Assembly (NCBI GenBank): GCA_003024785.1
Contig: PUQB01000753.1
Span: 39,568-103,567 of the forward strand
DNA from: Selaginella tamariscina
Lineage: Eukaryota > Streptophyta > Lycopodiopsida > Selaginellales > Selaginellaceae
Direction: 5' to 3'
Length of the DNA: 64,000 nucleotides
This document shows, piece by piece, positions 13,021-25,264 of the stretch. The position numbers and the translations under genes were made by a program. Below the pieces are notes generated by a model. The model saw only the letters and a list, made by a program, of their open reading frames with translations, was not told the origin of the DNA and ran no database searches. The stretch's first letter is position 1. Every line of letters begins with the position of its first letter.

Positions 13021-13120
13021 GGTGTGTGTGCGTGTGCGGGAGAGAGTGTGGGGGGGGAGATATGGATATTAAATACATGGAGGGAAAGGTTGATCATGAG
13101 ATGATACACACACACACAAG

Positions 13121-13154
<34 letters not shown>

Positions 13155-13282
13155 CACTAGCAAACGCCTGCTCTTTCTATGTATAACGTGGGAAGTGTGT
13201 GTGTGAAAGATAGAGAGAGAGAGAAGTCTCTCATATTTTGGCTTTTTCAGGCTATGGTTCATGCACTTACCCAGCAGTATGA
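12679..13282 (+). pseudogene. Second X8/CBM43 sequence, copy A
   Basis: A diverged paralogue of the X8 exon at 10697. It reads VWCVAKPHADQT, then in a second frame LLQNGLNFACGEGGADC, GACYSPDT and HASYAFNSYYQKKGR, so one frame change splits the domain near 12770. The last exon is present (13251-13282, YGSCTYPAV and stop, after TTTTTCAG). The donor expected after the DPN codons reads AATAAC instead of a GT signal and runs into a (CT)n tract. Loss of the donor and the frame change both point to a pseudogene. Copy B has no counterpart of this second X8. Confidence 0.7.
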
Positions 13283-13688
13283 TTAAGCAAATTACGTGGT
13301 TTGGTTTAAGCAGATTAATTGGAAAGGTAAATTTTTTGTTACATCTCAAATTTTATGCTTGAATAATTAGTAAAATAGTTAAATCAATGAATACGTTGTT
13401 CAGCCAGTCATTAATATGTATTACGTATATACATAGTAATATACACATTCAACGTATATGCATATGTACACACAGACACACACACACACATATATATATA
13501 TATGTGTGTGTGTGTGTGTTGTGTGTGTGTGACTGTGTGCTATTTAACATTGGCAAGTTCGCTGTACACCATTTTAACGTTTATATAACGAAGTGTCCAA
13601 AACGTAAAACCTCCGGGAACTCAAAAGTTAACCAGTTAGAACCAAAAAATGTTCCCTTCTAAAAAAAAACTCTCCGTCCCGAGCACGC

Positions 13689-14908
13689 TCACGGCTGGCC
13701 CGTGAACACCTCCAGAGTGGTCTTCAGAGAGATGATTTCGCCATGCTGGTTCTGCACCATAGCCTCCAGCTGCGACGTCCGCTCGTGCAGCCTGAGCAGG
13801 TCATTCTCCAGCAGAACTCGGGCCACCCTCGCCTCAACTCGGGCCGCCCTCTCCTGCTCCAGCTCATTCTCCAGCAGAACTCGGGCCGCCCTCTCCTGCT
13901 TCACCGCCTCAACTCGGGCTGCCCTCTCCTGCTCCACCGCCTCCGCCAGCCCCTCCAGCTTGGCCAGAACCTTGGCAAGGTTTTCCTCGCAGTTGGAATC
14001 CTTGGCCCTCTCAACCTCGTACTTCTCCTTGAGCTCCTCCGCTTCCTTCTCCGCTTCCTTCTTCTGAGCCTCCACGTCCAACTCCAGCTGAGCAACTCGC
14101 TTTTCCGATGCCTTGTTCGCGGCCCGCTCATTGTTGAACATGTTTCTGGCCAGTTCAGCTTCCCGCTTGAGCTGTTGAGCTGCTTCTCCGACGAGCTGCA
14201 CTTCTCGACCACTAGCGACACTCTGACAAATGATGCTGGGGAATGGGCGGTACACTGTTACGGAGCCCCTCCGACGGTGATACTGTCCACGAACCAAGGC
14301 AAGGGTTTACTGGCCAAGTGCAAGGTCATTAACGACACTCTGACAAAAGAGATCGAGACAATCTGCACTTCTCGGCCACTAATGACACTCTGACAGAAAA
14401 GATCGAGAAGTACAACTCGTCTCAATCTCTTTTATCAGAGTGTCGCTAATGACCTTACACTTGGCCAGTAAACCCTTACCTCGGTTCGTGGACAGTATCA
14501 CCGTCAGAAGGGCTCTATAACAGTGTGTGCCGCCTATGCCGCCCATTCCCCCAACGTCAGCTTATCCAGCCCATCTAATTGCATGACATCAGTACTTCCT
14601 CAAAAAGAAGGAAAAAAATAAAATAAAACTAAATGTGGGTTACTGAAAAAATTCTCGGCGGTCGATGCCAGTCATCGCCGGGTACTTCTGAATGCCCCTC
14701 TAGACGCTCTCGTTGAATGCATCGTCTGCCACCATGGATGAACTCAGGTTGATGTTATATGACAAGTCCGCCTCCACGAACTCCACGCAGATCTGCACCT
14801 CCTGCATCACCAGAACAAAATCCCACTAGGGTGGAGAATCTTCGAGCTTACCGATTCACCGCTCGATGAGGACGCCTTGCCCTTCCCTTTGCGCTTGTTG
14901 CCGCTCAT
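13689..14908 (-). pseudogene. Coiled-coil protein gene, copy A second unit
   Basis: I do not recognise the family. Exon 1 (14908-14852) encodes MSGNKRKGKGKASSSSGES with a GTAAGC donor. The next exon, from 14825, encodes a segment containing VQICVEFVEADLSYNINLSS. The last open segment (14297-13689) encodes a strongly charged coiled coil with tandem QERAARVEA and VLLENELEQ repeats, ending FTGQP. The central part near 14220-14480 contains repeated and inverted scraps of the same exon, and exon 2 is interrupted, so the copy looks rearranged. It is convergent with the upstream X8 gene in all units. Confidence 0.6.
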
Positions 14909-15125
14909 CGCCCCTCTGCTGCAAAACCCTAATACGAATAGAATATTCTCTTCCTATTCAATCATTTGTTTCAGAAAAGATAGAGAATCTTCCCTAAACT
15001 CTATCGAGGGGGTGAAGGATGCTGAAACTCTCAGCAAGCAGATGGGCGGAAGAACAAGGGAATCTGGAAGGCTGTCATTGGACTCGTATCTCCCACAAAT
15101 ATGTTATTATAAGTATAACTTATAA

Positions 15126-15197
15126 GAAATAAATCCATGATTTAACTTTTAATAAAATCTAATTAAGGATCCATATATAAATAGCATTTTTTATTTT

Positions 15198-15234
<37 letters not shown>

Positions 15235-15424
15235 ATAAATATATGTTAATATACTATATATACTAAATAGATGTAATAAAAAAATAGTATATAATTTCAT
15301 AAATATACTACTATAATTTAAATTTTGAATGAATTTTATAATGGAATGCGTATTTCTGTAAATGTAACTTCTACATTGACTAAACAGACCATTTAAATTG
15401 ATACGGTTGTTGTGTGTTCTATTC

Positions 15425-15486
<62 letters not shown>

Positions 15487-15490
15487 CACA
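15126..15490. other. AT-rich spacer with TTTA and AT/AG microsatellites, copy A
   Basis: Holds (TTTA)n at about 15190-15232, (AT)n at about 15425-15450 and (AG)n at about 15451-15481. No gene is seen. The equivalent in copy B is about 44290-44730, where the TTTA run is absent. Confidence 0.7.
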
Positions 15491-15586
15491 GGTATACATC
15501 TCTCTTTAAAATATAATAGTGCGAATGCATGCAATAAAAAACTTGTTCTTGGATGGGACGGTGGACAGGCAATTGAATGAGTTCGG

Positions 15587-16877
15587 TGAGCCTGGACGTG
15601 TTTTACACACCGAACAGTGCTACATTTGTTTGTGCGCTCAAAGAATGTGCAGCTCTGGCAATAGGCAAGAGATTGGAGAACGCACCGGAGTGTTGTATCC
15701 TGGAACGCCTTAATGCTTGGATACGTGGAAAATGAAGATCATTTGCTAGCTCTGGAAGTATTTAATAATATGGACTGTGCAGCAAACCAACTTAGTTTTG
15801 CTGCTGTACTAAAGGCTTGTGCAGGCTTGGCAGCCGGCTATAAGATGGATAAGTGGAGTTGCTTGCAGAAGGGAGTTGCTATTCACGGACAAGCAAGAGA
15901 ACATGGATGTGACAAGGACAGTTTTGTAGAAAACACCTTGGTAGACGGGGATATGATACAGGCAAGAGGAGTTTTCGATGGAATGATGCATCGGGATGTT
16001 ATATCATGGAATGCATTGATCCATGGATACGTGGAAAACAGAGAGGGCTCGGCAGCTTTGGAAGCTTTCAGCACCATGGACTGTGCACCAAACGCTGTTA
16101 CATTTGTGGCTGCACTCAAGGCTTGTGCTAGTATAGGAGCATTAGAAATTGGTGAGAGAATTCATGAACGATTACACGAGCTTGAATTAGAAAAGGATGA
16201 AATGGTAGCAAGCTGCTTGGTGGACTTTTATGGCAAGTGTGGCAACATGCCCGCAGCTGAAGAGGTGTTTAAGCGGATGCGTTCTCGTAACGTTGTGTCT
16301 TGGAATGCGTTGATTGGAGGTTACAGCTTGCTTGGTGATACGTCTCAAGTGTTTAGATTGGTGGAGAGAGTGCAGGAATCCGGACTGCAAATAGATGGCG
16401 TTACAATGTTGTTAATACTAACAGCATGTAGCCACGCCGGGCTGGTAGAAGAGGGTCAGATGTATTTTGAGTCTACGGCAAAGTATGGTGTTAATCTCAC
16501 TTGCAAGCATTATAGATGTATGGTTGACATGTTGGGCAGGGCAAATATGTTGCAAGAGGCATTATCACTTGCGGAAAACATGCCATTTGAATCCAGTGGT
16601 CTAGTCTGGATGACTTTATTAGCGGCTTGTAGGAAATGGAGTAAATGGACATGTAGCGGCTGCCTATGTTTTGATGCAAAACACATATGAGAAGCTAGGC
16701 ATGCAACTGGAGGGAGAGCAGATAGAAGCTGAAAGAAGGAAAGTGACAAAACCAGGGAGAACCTGGTGGTACGACGCACAAGGAAGGATCACACGTAGCT
16801 TTACACTAGGAGATAACATAGAAGAGGAAGTAGCACAACTACTTAAATTTTTATTTGTGCCTGTTAATGGATGTTGA
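15587..16877 (+). pseudogene. PLS-type PPR gene, copy A, internally shortened
   Basis: Repeats such as HRDVISWNALIHGYVEN, RNVVSWNALIGGYS and APNAVTFVAALKACASIG identify a plant pentatricopeptide protein of the PLS class, which acts on organelle transcripts. The tail from 16671 (KPGRTWWYDAQGRITRSF, then TLGD) resembles the E-region end of such proteins, but it is in a different frame from the repeats. Relative to copy B about 770 bp is missing near 15680, removing several repeats. The frame change before the tail is shared with copy B, so it predates the duplication. Start codon not certain. Confidence 0.75.
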
Positions 16878-16925
16878 AACTATATACGTGTAGTGTCTAT
16901 CTTAACATAAATTGTGTGCGTGTGC

Positions 16926-16956
<31 letters not shown>

Positions 16957-17169
16957 CATACCTATGAGCCCATTAGAGCGCTTTATTTTCGTTACTCCAA
17001 CTATCCACAAGTGAAAGTGTATGGTTCACCGCCGGGGTATCGTTCATTGCCAGCTCCATATAGTTGCAGCCAAACGCGTTGGCTGCATATCCAAACGTTT
17101 GGCTGCAAATTATGTTATCAACTGACTTGTCAACTGTACAAAGCCCAGTTAATTAACTTGACAAATTAA

Positions 17170-18409
17170 AAGTCCACTTCAGTGTGCCTATATTAAACAC
17201 ATACACATATGTCATTATTAAGTTATGTTAAGGAAAAAGTTAACCCTAAATATAAAAATATTTGAATGGCACATTTTAATGGTTTTCTTAAAGGTGATGT
17301 GAAACAAATTTACATAGATTTTAAATATGTTTTTAAATTTAAGTTATGTTAAAGGTGAATGCAAATAAGCCCTTAGGGCGCTTTTAACATAACTTAAATT
17401 TAGATACATACTTACAAAATTGATATAAATTCATTTTGCACTTACCATTAAGAAAACCTTTAAAGAGTGCCACTTAAATATTTTTACATCCACACTAACC
17501 TTTTTTTTAACATATATTTTTATATTTGAACGTTCAATTCGCACCATACTTATGTATTTAACATAAATATAATACATTCCCACGTGTACTTAAAATTAAA
17601 ATTTATATTTAAATTCATGTTAACACATATATTTTGTTCTAATGTATGCATATACTATATATATGACAAGCATATGTATGTACACACTATATATGTTATA
17701 TATATTAATATATATTATGCACTACGAAGTTGTGTTAGCAAATAATTTATATGGTATATTTAATTTTTATTTTTATAAAATTACATGCAACATGGAATAT
17801 TAAAGGGACATAATAAGAATTTAATTTCTATTTTTTATAAGTATTTTATTAATAAATATATAAATCTATATTATATTATGTGTTTATTTTTAAAATATAT
17901 AAATTTGTACTATATTATTAATTAATGTTTAATACTTAGATTCTATATATAAATTTTATGGAATATAAGTAAAAATATTACTAATTTTTAAAAGTCATTT
18001 GTTTTTCATGCACCATACCCTAATTATATAATTATATAAGGTTATACAAGGTAAGGGTTCTTTATGTAATTTTGGTGCCAATGCAGCATACATAACATAA
18101 ATCAAAGTGATGCATATATACTTAGGTATAAGTACATGTACAAAGGTAAAAATTCATAAAAATCACTCTTAAATTTATGTTAAGGGTTGGTGTGAAGTGG
18201 TCCTTACTCATTTAGCTAATAAATGTTTATAAAAATTATAAATAATAAATTCTATAAGTTGAACAGTGTTTTACTAATTAAATATGACTTAGTCAATTAA
18301 TACCTACCTATGAATGAGCATAATAAAATCCACTATCAAATGCATATATATAATGTTTGAGTATGATGTATGTAGTAAAGCATCTAACAACAAGATGAGT
18401 TGTATGTCT
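17170..18409. other. AT-rich spacer, copy A
   Basis: No gene is seen. It contains a loose inverted pair around 17225-17460 (GTTATGTTAAGG against TTAACATAAC with AAGCCCTTAGGGCGCTT at the centre), suggesting a decayed fold-back element. Copy B has the same at 47160-48410. Confidence 0.55.
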
Positions 18410-18656
18410 TGTTTGCATTTGCGAAATGCACGTTTCAAGAGGCAAAGGTTGAGGCTTGTCTCCAGCCTCCTCCTCCACTTCAAACTAGGTGTAACACTCA
18501 TGGCTAAGCAAGGCACATCCGTGTCCTTGTCCAACTGTGGGTGTAGGATTTTATTTAATAAGTTTACATTACCCAGTTTCTAAGAGTTCACCAAGGGGTT
18601 CTAGAGTTGGCATTTAAGAGCCACGTTTGTGGCACTTGGTGCAACTCTTGAATCTG
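18410..18656 (-). repeat. Fragment related to the 1.77 kb solo LTR
   Basis: The reverse complement resembles 6944-7190, for example GTTGGACAAGGACACG and GCCACAAACGTGGCTC. It directly abuts the 3' end of the Copia pol. Its copy B equivalent is 48420-48665. The match is diverged, so this insertion is older than the solo LTR. Confidence 0.65.
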
Positions 18657-21489
18657 GACGCGCTTAGCCACAACCCAGTGATCCAGCAGGGGTGCCGAGT
18701 TGAACCTGCTGAGCAGCCTGACAGAAAACGAGATATCAAGTCTGGTTGTGTTGGCCAGGTAGAGAAGTCCACCGATCAAAGACCTGTAAACTGTTGGATG
18801 CTCAAAGACTGGAGAGCCATCTTGAGTCAGCTTCCTCCCGGTGATCATCAGGGTGGGGGCTGGCTTGCAAGAGCTCATCCCGAACTCGGTGAGGAGCTCG
18901 TTGATGTACTGGGGCTGGTTCAATTTGGTGGTGCCGACTCTAGGATCTCTTGTAACCTAAATACCAATGATCTTTCTGACGCTCCCGAGGTGGACATTTG
19001 ATACCTGGATGCCATGAGCTTCTTCACCTTCTGGATTAGCCCAGCGTTGCTCCCCACCAGTAGACAGTCATCAACATACACAGCGACGACTACAAATCCG
19101 TCCTTGGTTTCCTTTTGGTACATGTTATCGTCAGACTCGAGCTTGATGAAGCCATGCTGCCTGAGGAATCCATCCAGGCACTTGTACCATTCTCGGGCCG
19201 CCTGCTTGAGGCCGTAGACAGCCTTCTGCAGCTTGCAGACGAGCTGCTCCCCATTTGCATCGGTTTCTTCAAAGCCTTTTGGTTGAGCCATGAACAGCTT
19301 CTCCTCCAGCGGTGCGTTCAGAAGCACAGTTTTCACGTCGAGGTGATGAGCCTCGAGCCCGAACTGAGTAGCAAACACGAGGAGAGCCCGGATGCTGGTG
19401 GACTTGACGATGGGGGAGTATGTTTCCTGGTAATGTAGGCCGGGAACCTGAAAAAATCCCTTGGCGACAAATCGTGCCTTGAACCTCTTCATCGAGCAGT
19501 CAGGGTTCAGTACCTTTTTGTAGACCCAGCGACTGCCGATTAGCTTTTGGTAGAGATGCCTGGGAACCAGGGAGAAGGTGTGATTCTCCCGGTGGGACTG
19601 CATCTCCTGCTGCATCGCTTGAATCCACTCTGAGGCTTCAGGGGAACAGATGGCTTCTTGGTAAGAGTTGGGGGTCTCCAAACTGACTGCGGCTAGAGCT
19701 CGTGGCTTGGGAATCCTCGTTGATTTGCCAGATGCGTCCCAACCCAGGGGCTGAGGGTCGAATGGCAAGTCCCTGGTTAGGCGGTCCACCTCTGGAATCT
19801 GGAACTGATTTGGGGTTCAAGTTGGGAGCTCCTGCTGGGGAACTGGATCTGCGATGCCTTTCCAGGATGAGTTGCAGCTTCTGCAGTCGCTGCATCAGGA
19901 GCGAGCACTTCGATCTCAGCCTCCTCCAAGTCTGTCCACGTCCAGTTGTCGAGTTGCCAATCCTGGACTGGGCTGACAGTTTTCTGTGGAGCTTGGATTA
20001 CATCCTTGTAGACCATGCGCTCGTCAAATACAACATCGTTGCTGATGAGAATTTTCTTGGAGACTGGGTCAAAGAGGCGGAAGCCTTTCACATGCTCCTC
20101 GTAACCGACGAGGAATACTTGCTGGCTCCGGGACCGAGTTTCCCTGTTGGATTCTGGGTTTCTGCATGAAGCACAAGCAGCCAAACCTGCGTAGCCAACT
20201 AACATTTTGCTTGTGGCCAGACCACAGCTCCTCAGGGATCGAATCAGGCTGCTTGGAGTGGGGCAGGAGATTCTGAGTGTGCACGGCGGTTCGCACTGCT
20301 TCCGACCAAAGGTGCAAAGGTAATTCGGAGCTGTGAAGGAAGCACCGGGCGGCATTCATGATTGAGTGGTGTTTGCGCTCCGAAACCCCGTTCTGCTCCG
20401 ATGTCCTAGGGCATCAGCGTTGTTGCACAATTCCCTTTTCGGAGCAGAAAGCCTGAAACTCACCAGAGGTGTACTCTCCACCAGAGTCGTTGTGCAAGAT
20501 CTTGATGTGCTTTTCAGTCTGATTCTCCGTGCCTCACGAAATCCCTAAACGTAGTTAGGGTTTGATCCTTGGATCGGAGGAAGTAGACTTGGCAGCGATG
20601 GCTGAAATCATCGATGAAGGTTACGAAAAACCTTTTTTCGGTGCCGCTTTGGACGCGCATGGGGCCGCAGAGGTTGGAGTGGATAAGCTGGAGTAGCCTG
20701 GTGGTGGATGAATTGATGGTGAATAGTGTGCCCGGGTTTGTTTTCGATGATGCAGTCGTGGCAGGGCTCATGATGAAGCGGGGCATCTGGGGAGAAGCCG
20801 TCGAGGAGATTCTTGTGGTGAGTACGTCTCAGCAGCTTGAAGTTCACGTGCCCCATCCTCTCTTGCCAGAGTGAGGAAGAGCTGAGAGCGGTGGTGGAGA
20901 GGCAGGCCGGAATATGTGCACAGGTTTCGCCGTTGGGGAATTTGCAAGACTCGGTTTCCTTCTCGAGTCAACTTGCAACTAGACTGGTTGAAGGTGAGCA
21001 TGCCAAGCTTTTGGAAGAACAAGAGATTTTCATTGCTCGTGAGGAGATTTACAATGCCTTTGCTAGCCACATGTAGGAGTTCTCCGTTTCCTACCCTCAC
21101 CTTGCTACCTCCTCCCGGCTCCAGCTTCCGGAAGTGTTCACGTTCCCGGATCAGGTGCTCCTCACAACCTGAATCAAGGGTGAGTGAGGTGCGAAGGGTG
21201 GGAGTGGGCTAGCGGCTTACCCTGTCTTCTGAGTTGGATGACTCTGGGGATTGCTCCTGAGTGGCGGCATGCATCCCATCAGCAAGGCAGAGTTTCTTGA
21301 ACTGCTTCAAGAACTGGCAGTAACGGCGGAAGTGCCCCTCTTGGCCGCAGGCGTGGCATTTGCTGGTAGAAGAGGGTCCCTTGGAGGTGCGGCGTTGTCG
21401 GGTCGACCCTTTTGGTCGTGGCGGCAGTGCTGTTGAGTGGCTTGGTTTCTTGAAGTTGCCAGTGCTGGACATAGTGAAGTTGGCAAGAT
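18657..21489 (-). mobile_element. Ty1/Copia gag-pol, copy A, distal part
   Basis: Reading leftwards from 21489: a gag zinc knuckle (CHACGQEGHFRRYC), an integrase region (core and C-terminal segment about 20870-19900), and a reverse transcriptase (GSRWVYKKVLNPDCSMKRFK, LDVKTVLLNAPLEEKLFMAQ, and the VYVDDCLLVGS catalytic block). This order, with integrase before RT, is typical of Ty1/Copia. It is an old, broken and incomplete copy. A DNA transposon interrupts its gag at 21490. The remainder of gag resumes at 36351. Confidence 0.9.
21486..21489. repeat. Target-site duplication AGAT, left
   Basis: AGAT precedes the element and recurs at 36347-36350, while the uninterrupted Copia gag of copy B has it once (60978-60981). 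If the flanking T and A are counted as part of the termini, the duplication is the 2 bp GA instead. Confidence 0.8.
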
Positions 21490-21516
21490 ATGCAAGTTGT
21501 AACTAAAATGGGCATG
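21490..21516 (+). repeat. Left terminal inverted repeat
   Basis: Begins ATGCAAGTTGTAACTAAA and ends GGGCATG. It matches the reverse complement of 36320-36346 at 25 of 27 positions. Confidence 0.9.
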
Positions 21517-21993
21517 GCTATAGTCCCATTTCCTAATAATTAGCAATTTTTAGCTATTTAATTAGCATTTTCAATATTAAAGGAATATTCTTTAGAATAT
21601 ATGTTTGAAAAGAGAATATTCTTTAGAATATTCTATTTTGTATTCTACCCTTTAATAAATTATAGCATTCATTGAACAAAAATTAATAACATTAAAAAGT
21701 AGAATGTATTAAATTATATAATATTGCCTAATATAACAATTAAGGAAGAGCATAAGAGGTACATTATATAAATATTGATGTTGTTATTAAAATATTAATA
21801 TTTAAATATAACATTATTAATTAAAAATTTGTAGTAGTAATAATATATATATAAAATCCTATAATAATATAGTCAATCTTCCATATCATTTTTTAAATTT
21901 ATATAGTTAAGTATACAATTTGGTACTATTATTAAAGAGTTTATAATAATTATGAATATTAAATATATGATATTTTATAATTTTGTAATTGCT
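21517..21993. other. AT-rich left subterminal region
   Basis: No gene. Contains three GAATATTC palindromes (21583, 21614, 21626). Two more occur in the opposite subterminal region. It includes the 3' flank of the DUF7869-like gene. Confidence 0.7.
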
Positions 21994-24900
21994 TTAAGCT
22001 TCAGAAAACATACATTCCCTTGCAGTTTTGTTAATCGTGACTTTATCAACGCTTCTTGACATCCACCCATATCGAATGGATTTAACATTTATAAAACATG
22101 CTGGGTCTTTTTGATTGGGAGACCATGTTTTCTCTAGGCATCCATTATATCTTTCGCTCTCCTTCTCGTGTCGCCTTTTTTGTGGTTTGAACCATGCAAC
22201 CTTAACAATACTATTTTTTGTGATTACTTCAGGTGTGTCGATAATTTGACCCATCCAAATAGGCTGATTATATGACGCATCTGGAGTAATGAGAACCATC
22301 ATTAGTTTTTGAAGATCCTTGCAGCAATCAAAGTATGCTTTAGGTTTTTGGTTCCTTTGTCCAACAAAGTGTGGGGTTTGCACTTCCACATCACTACTGG
22401 CTTCTATGTCGTCTGTGCTCAGTGATGTCATTTCAATCTCCTCTCGCCACCTTGTTTTAGGCCAGAAAGGGTGTTGCAATTCTGTACTTGTGACAGTAGG
22501 CCCTTCCAACTCTCGAACAACAGTCTCCCAATAGTTGACCACATGCTTATATAGTTCTGAGTAACCAGTTGCCTTATCAGAATTCTTTGGCATCGATTTT
22601 TGAACCCATGCCACATATTTTTTGATGCCATCAATAATAACCTCTTGTTCCTTGAGCTGGGCACTCAATGGAATAGGGTCTGGTTGTCCTTCTGGGAGAA
22701 GTGGCTTTCCATCCTCTCCACTTTTGAAGAGCATTAAGCCCTCTTTCGGTAACCACTCCTGCTCTGATGGCCGTAACTTGTACTGCATAATAGGTATACC
22801 ATCTCGTATGGAGAAAAAGAATTGTAGCGGCACAAGGTGACCAACTAAAGAATCACTCCCTTCTTTTATATACTCCTTGAGAAATTTTTTGAAGTCTGGC
22901 ACCTCAGTCACAAGCAAAGCACAACTTTTTTTGGAGATGCAATTTTCAAAAAGATTCATCATATGCGGTAAGGTAAGTGCACTTGTCCTTTTTGTAGAGT
23001 TGGAGACCTTGCTGAAGAACGCATCAATATCTTCATGAGTGTGACCAACCATAAGGAAACTGAGCGTGATTGTTTCAAACACACCTTTGGCAACAAGCAT
23101 TGACAAGTATGCTAGCACATATCTAGAAAATAAAAGTAAGTATGAGCTTGAGAAACCCTTAAGTAAAATGATTTACCTATTTTTGTTCTCGCCTGCACAA
23201 TTATCCATCTGTAAAAGCAAATGACGAGGAAGCTTATTTGATGTTGAGGACACATGTACACTATTTGAGCTAGATCCCTCCACTGAACCTGAACTCTCAA
23301 CAGGGCCATCTGTTTTTTGTGCAGGTTGCTGACAATGCCTCTCATATTCCCAAGTAGCCTCAAGTGCAGACGTGTTCATGAGAGCATTATGTAAAGGTTG
23401 AAGGTGTTGTTTCTTCACTTTGAGATCACTGATAGGACTTGTCTGTGAGTGGGCTTCAAGGTTTCTGAAACACATGGCTAACGACCCAATAGTGAAATTG
23501 GAGTCGCTAGACCAATGTGGAAGTGAAAAGTGTCCATATGACTCACAACCGTGTCCATGTGTTAGCACACCTGTTAAAGAAATCGGAAGTTTCATGACAT
23601 TTCCAAGGCACTTTGGTGTTGCAAAGAGCTTTGGAATGCTGGTCTTTGAATGATCCATCTTGTCATGGATCAAGCACAGGTACTCTGATGGGCGTGACAC
23701 AGAAAGCATGCGGTGTGCATAGTACTGAGACCGACAAGTTTGTTGTGCAATCATGTGGGCCTCCATCTTCCTTTGAATGGTAGTGATCTCCACCAAGGTT
23801 TTTGCACAAGCCTCTGCAGCCTTCAATGATGTACAAGTGTCACACTTAGAAAAGCTAGAGTGTTTTGCAATCTCCACATCCTTAAAATGAGTATTCCATA
23901 TGTTGTTGAAGGTACCAGTGCAGATTGCTTGGAGCCCCATCAAACTGAGGCACTTGTTCACATGTTCACACAGTTTCAATTGAGTGTAGATTGAAGGTAA
24001 AACCTTGAGATTTTCCCTGACCCCTGCATTTGTGGTTCGGCATTTGTGAGGCATCCTGTCTGCATTTGCTTCCACAAAAGCCTTGAGTATCTCTATGGCT
24101 GCCATGATGTGAGAGCGGGTTTTGACCAAGCCAGTGTTCCCATGAACTGAGGTTCGCGCTCCATCTAGCCACTCATCCCTCCGACGGTAGAACGTGGTCT
24201 TTGGGATCCCGTATATACTGTACCAAGCTTTGAAGCAGATGGCCACCTTATTAAATACCATGGATGTACTCTGATAACCTGTGTCCGAGGCCATTCCATC
24301 AATACACCCAGTTAGTGCAGCATATACAAACTCATGCCTTTGCTTTTGGGTGAGCATACGAAAGACATGTCTACATTGGGTAATTTCATTCCGGTCTGCC
24401 ATCTGACAACACTTCTTCTTGCAACAGTCAATCGTGGAAATGCTCGTAACACTTTCGGAAGATGTAGGATCCATCTTTACCCTCTTGCTGAAACTTGCAG
24501 GGGAAGATCTACAACCCATGAATCGCCTTTTTCTTACAATAGGACCAATGCAAGGAACCTCTTCAAATATGAGTTGTTCTTCCGGGTTGTTATTATTGAA
24601 ATCCAACCCAGAATATGTTGAACCATCTTGCCGTCTTAATTCAGATGTTCGCCACCTCACGAGGGATCCAGGATACAATGTGCCATTAGGTGAAACCTCT
24701 GTCACAACTACACCCACGAAGTCGGACCCTAGTTTCTCTTCTGACACTGCTTCCATTGGATTTATAGCTGTGATGATGCCTCTTCCGACTTCAATCTCAC
24801 GAAGAAAGAGAATCACCTCATCCATCACAGCAGGCAAGCCATCATCTGGTAAACTCGTGCTACTATTTGTTTGTGACTCTGCATATTTGTGTCAGCCTTG

Positions 24901-25110
24901 ACTTCATCCAAATTCCACAATACAGGAGAACCCTCCTCAAATTCCATTCCCAGAACCTCAACATGCTTGAAAATGGTGTTCACCCATACGTACACACAAG
25001 ATCCTTGGGAAATATTGTGACATGATGCATTATTATCTCGAACTTCCACAGTTCCAGCCAACTATCTCGTTGTTCCGAAGAAGACATACTTTATCTCCAG
25101 TATTAAACAT
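21994..25110 (-). CDS. DUF7869-like protein, candidate transposase
   Basis: Read leftwards. An N-terminal part (25110-24825) is split over two frames (MFNTGDKVCLLRNNEIVG, then GSCVYVWVNTIFKHVEVLG) and may contain a small intron. The main frame (about 24880-23177) has a cysteine-rich block (CCKKKCCQ) followed by MLTQKQRHEFVYAALTGC, then LCLIHDKMDHSKTSIP and LLLQMDNCAGENKNR. A 54 bp intron (23123-23176, GTAAAT to CTAG) joins to the second exon, YVLAYLSML, with FLMVGHTHEDIDAFFSKVS, to a stop at 21994. The DNCAGENKNR plus GHTHEDID pair is characteristic of the DUF7869 group found in plants and animals. The conserved D...D/E residues look like an RNase H-fold nuclease; a transposase role is inference from its place in this element. 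About 950 residues. Apart from the N-terminus it looks intact. Confidence 0.75.
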
Positions 25111-25264
25111 ATTGTCCTGCACATAAATAATTGTATTATTTATGATATCTGTTTATGCAATATTTTTAAGAAATCTGAATTACGGTTACTTAATAATATG
25201 CATATGCAATAATACATAATTATGTTTAGAGATAATATCTCATGTTTGATTAATACAACTGATG

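Noticed and set aside
17170-18300. tRNA or other RNA gene in the AT-rich spacer
   Set aside because: No cloverleaf or conserved RNA-gene box could be made out by eye.
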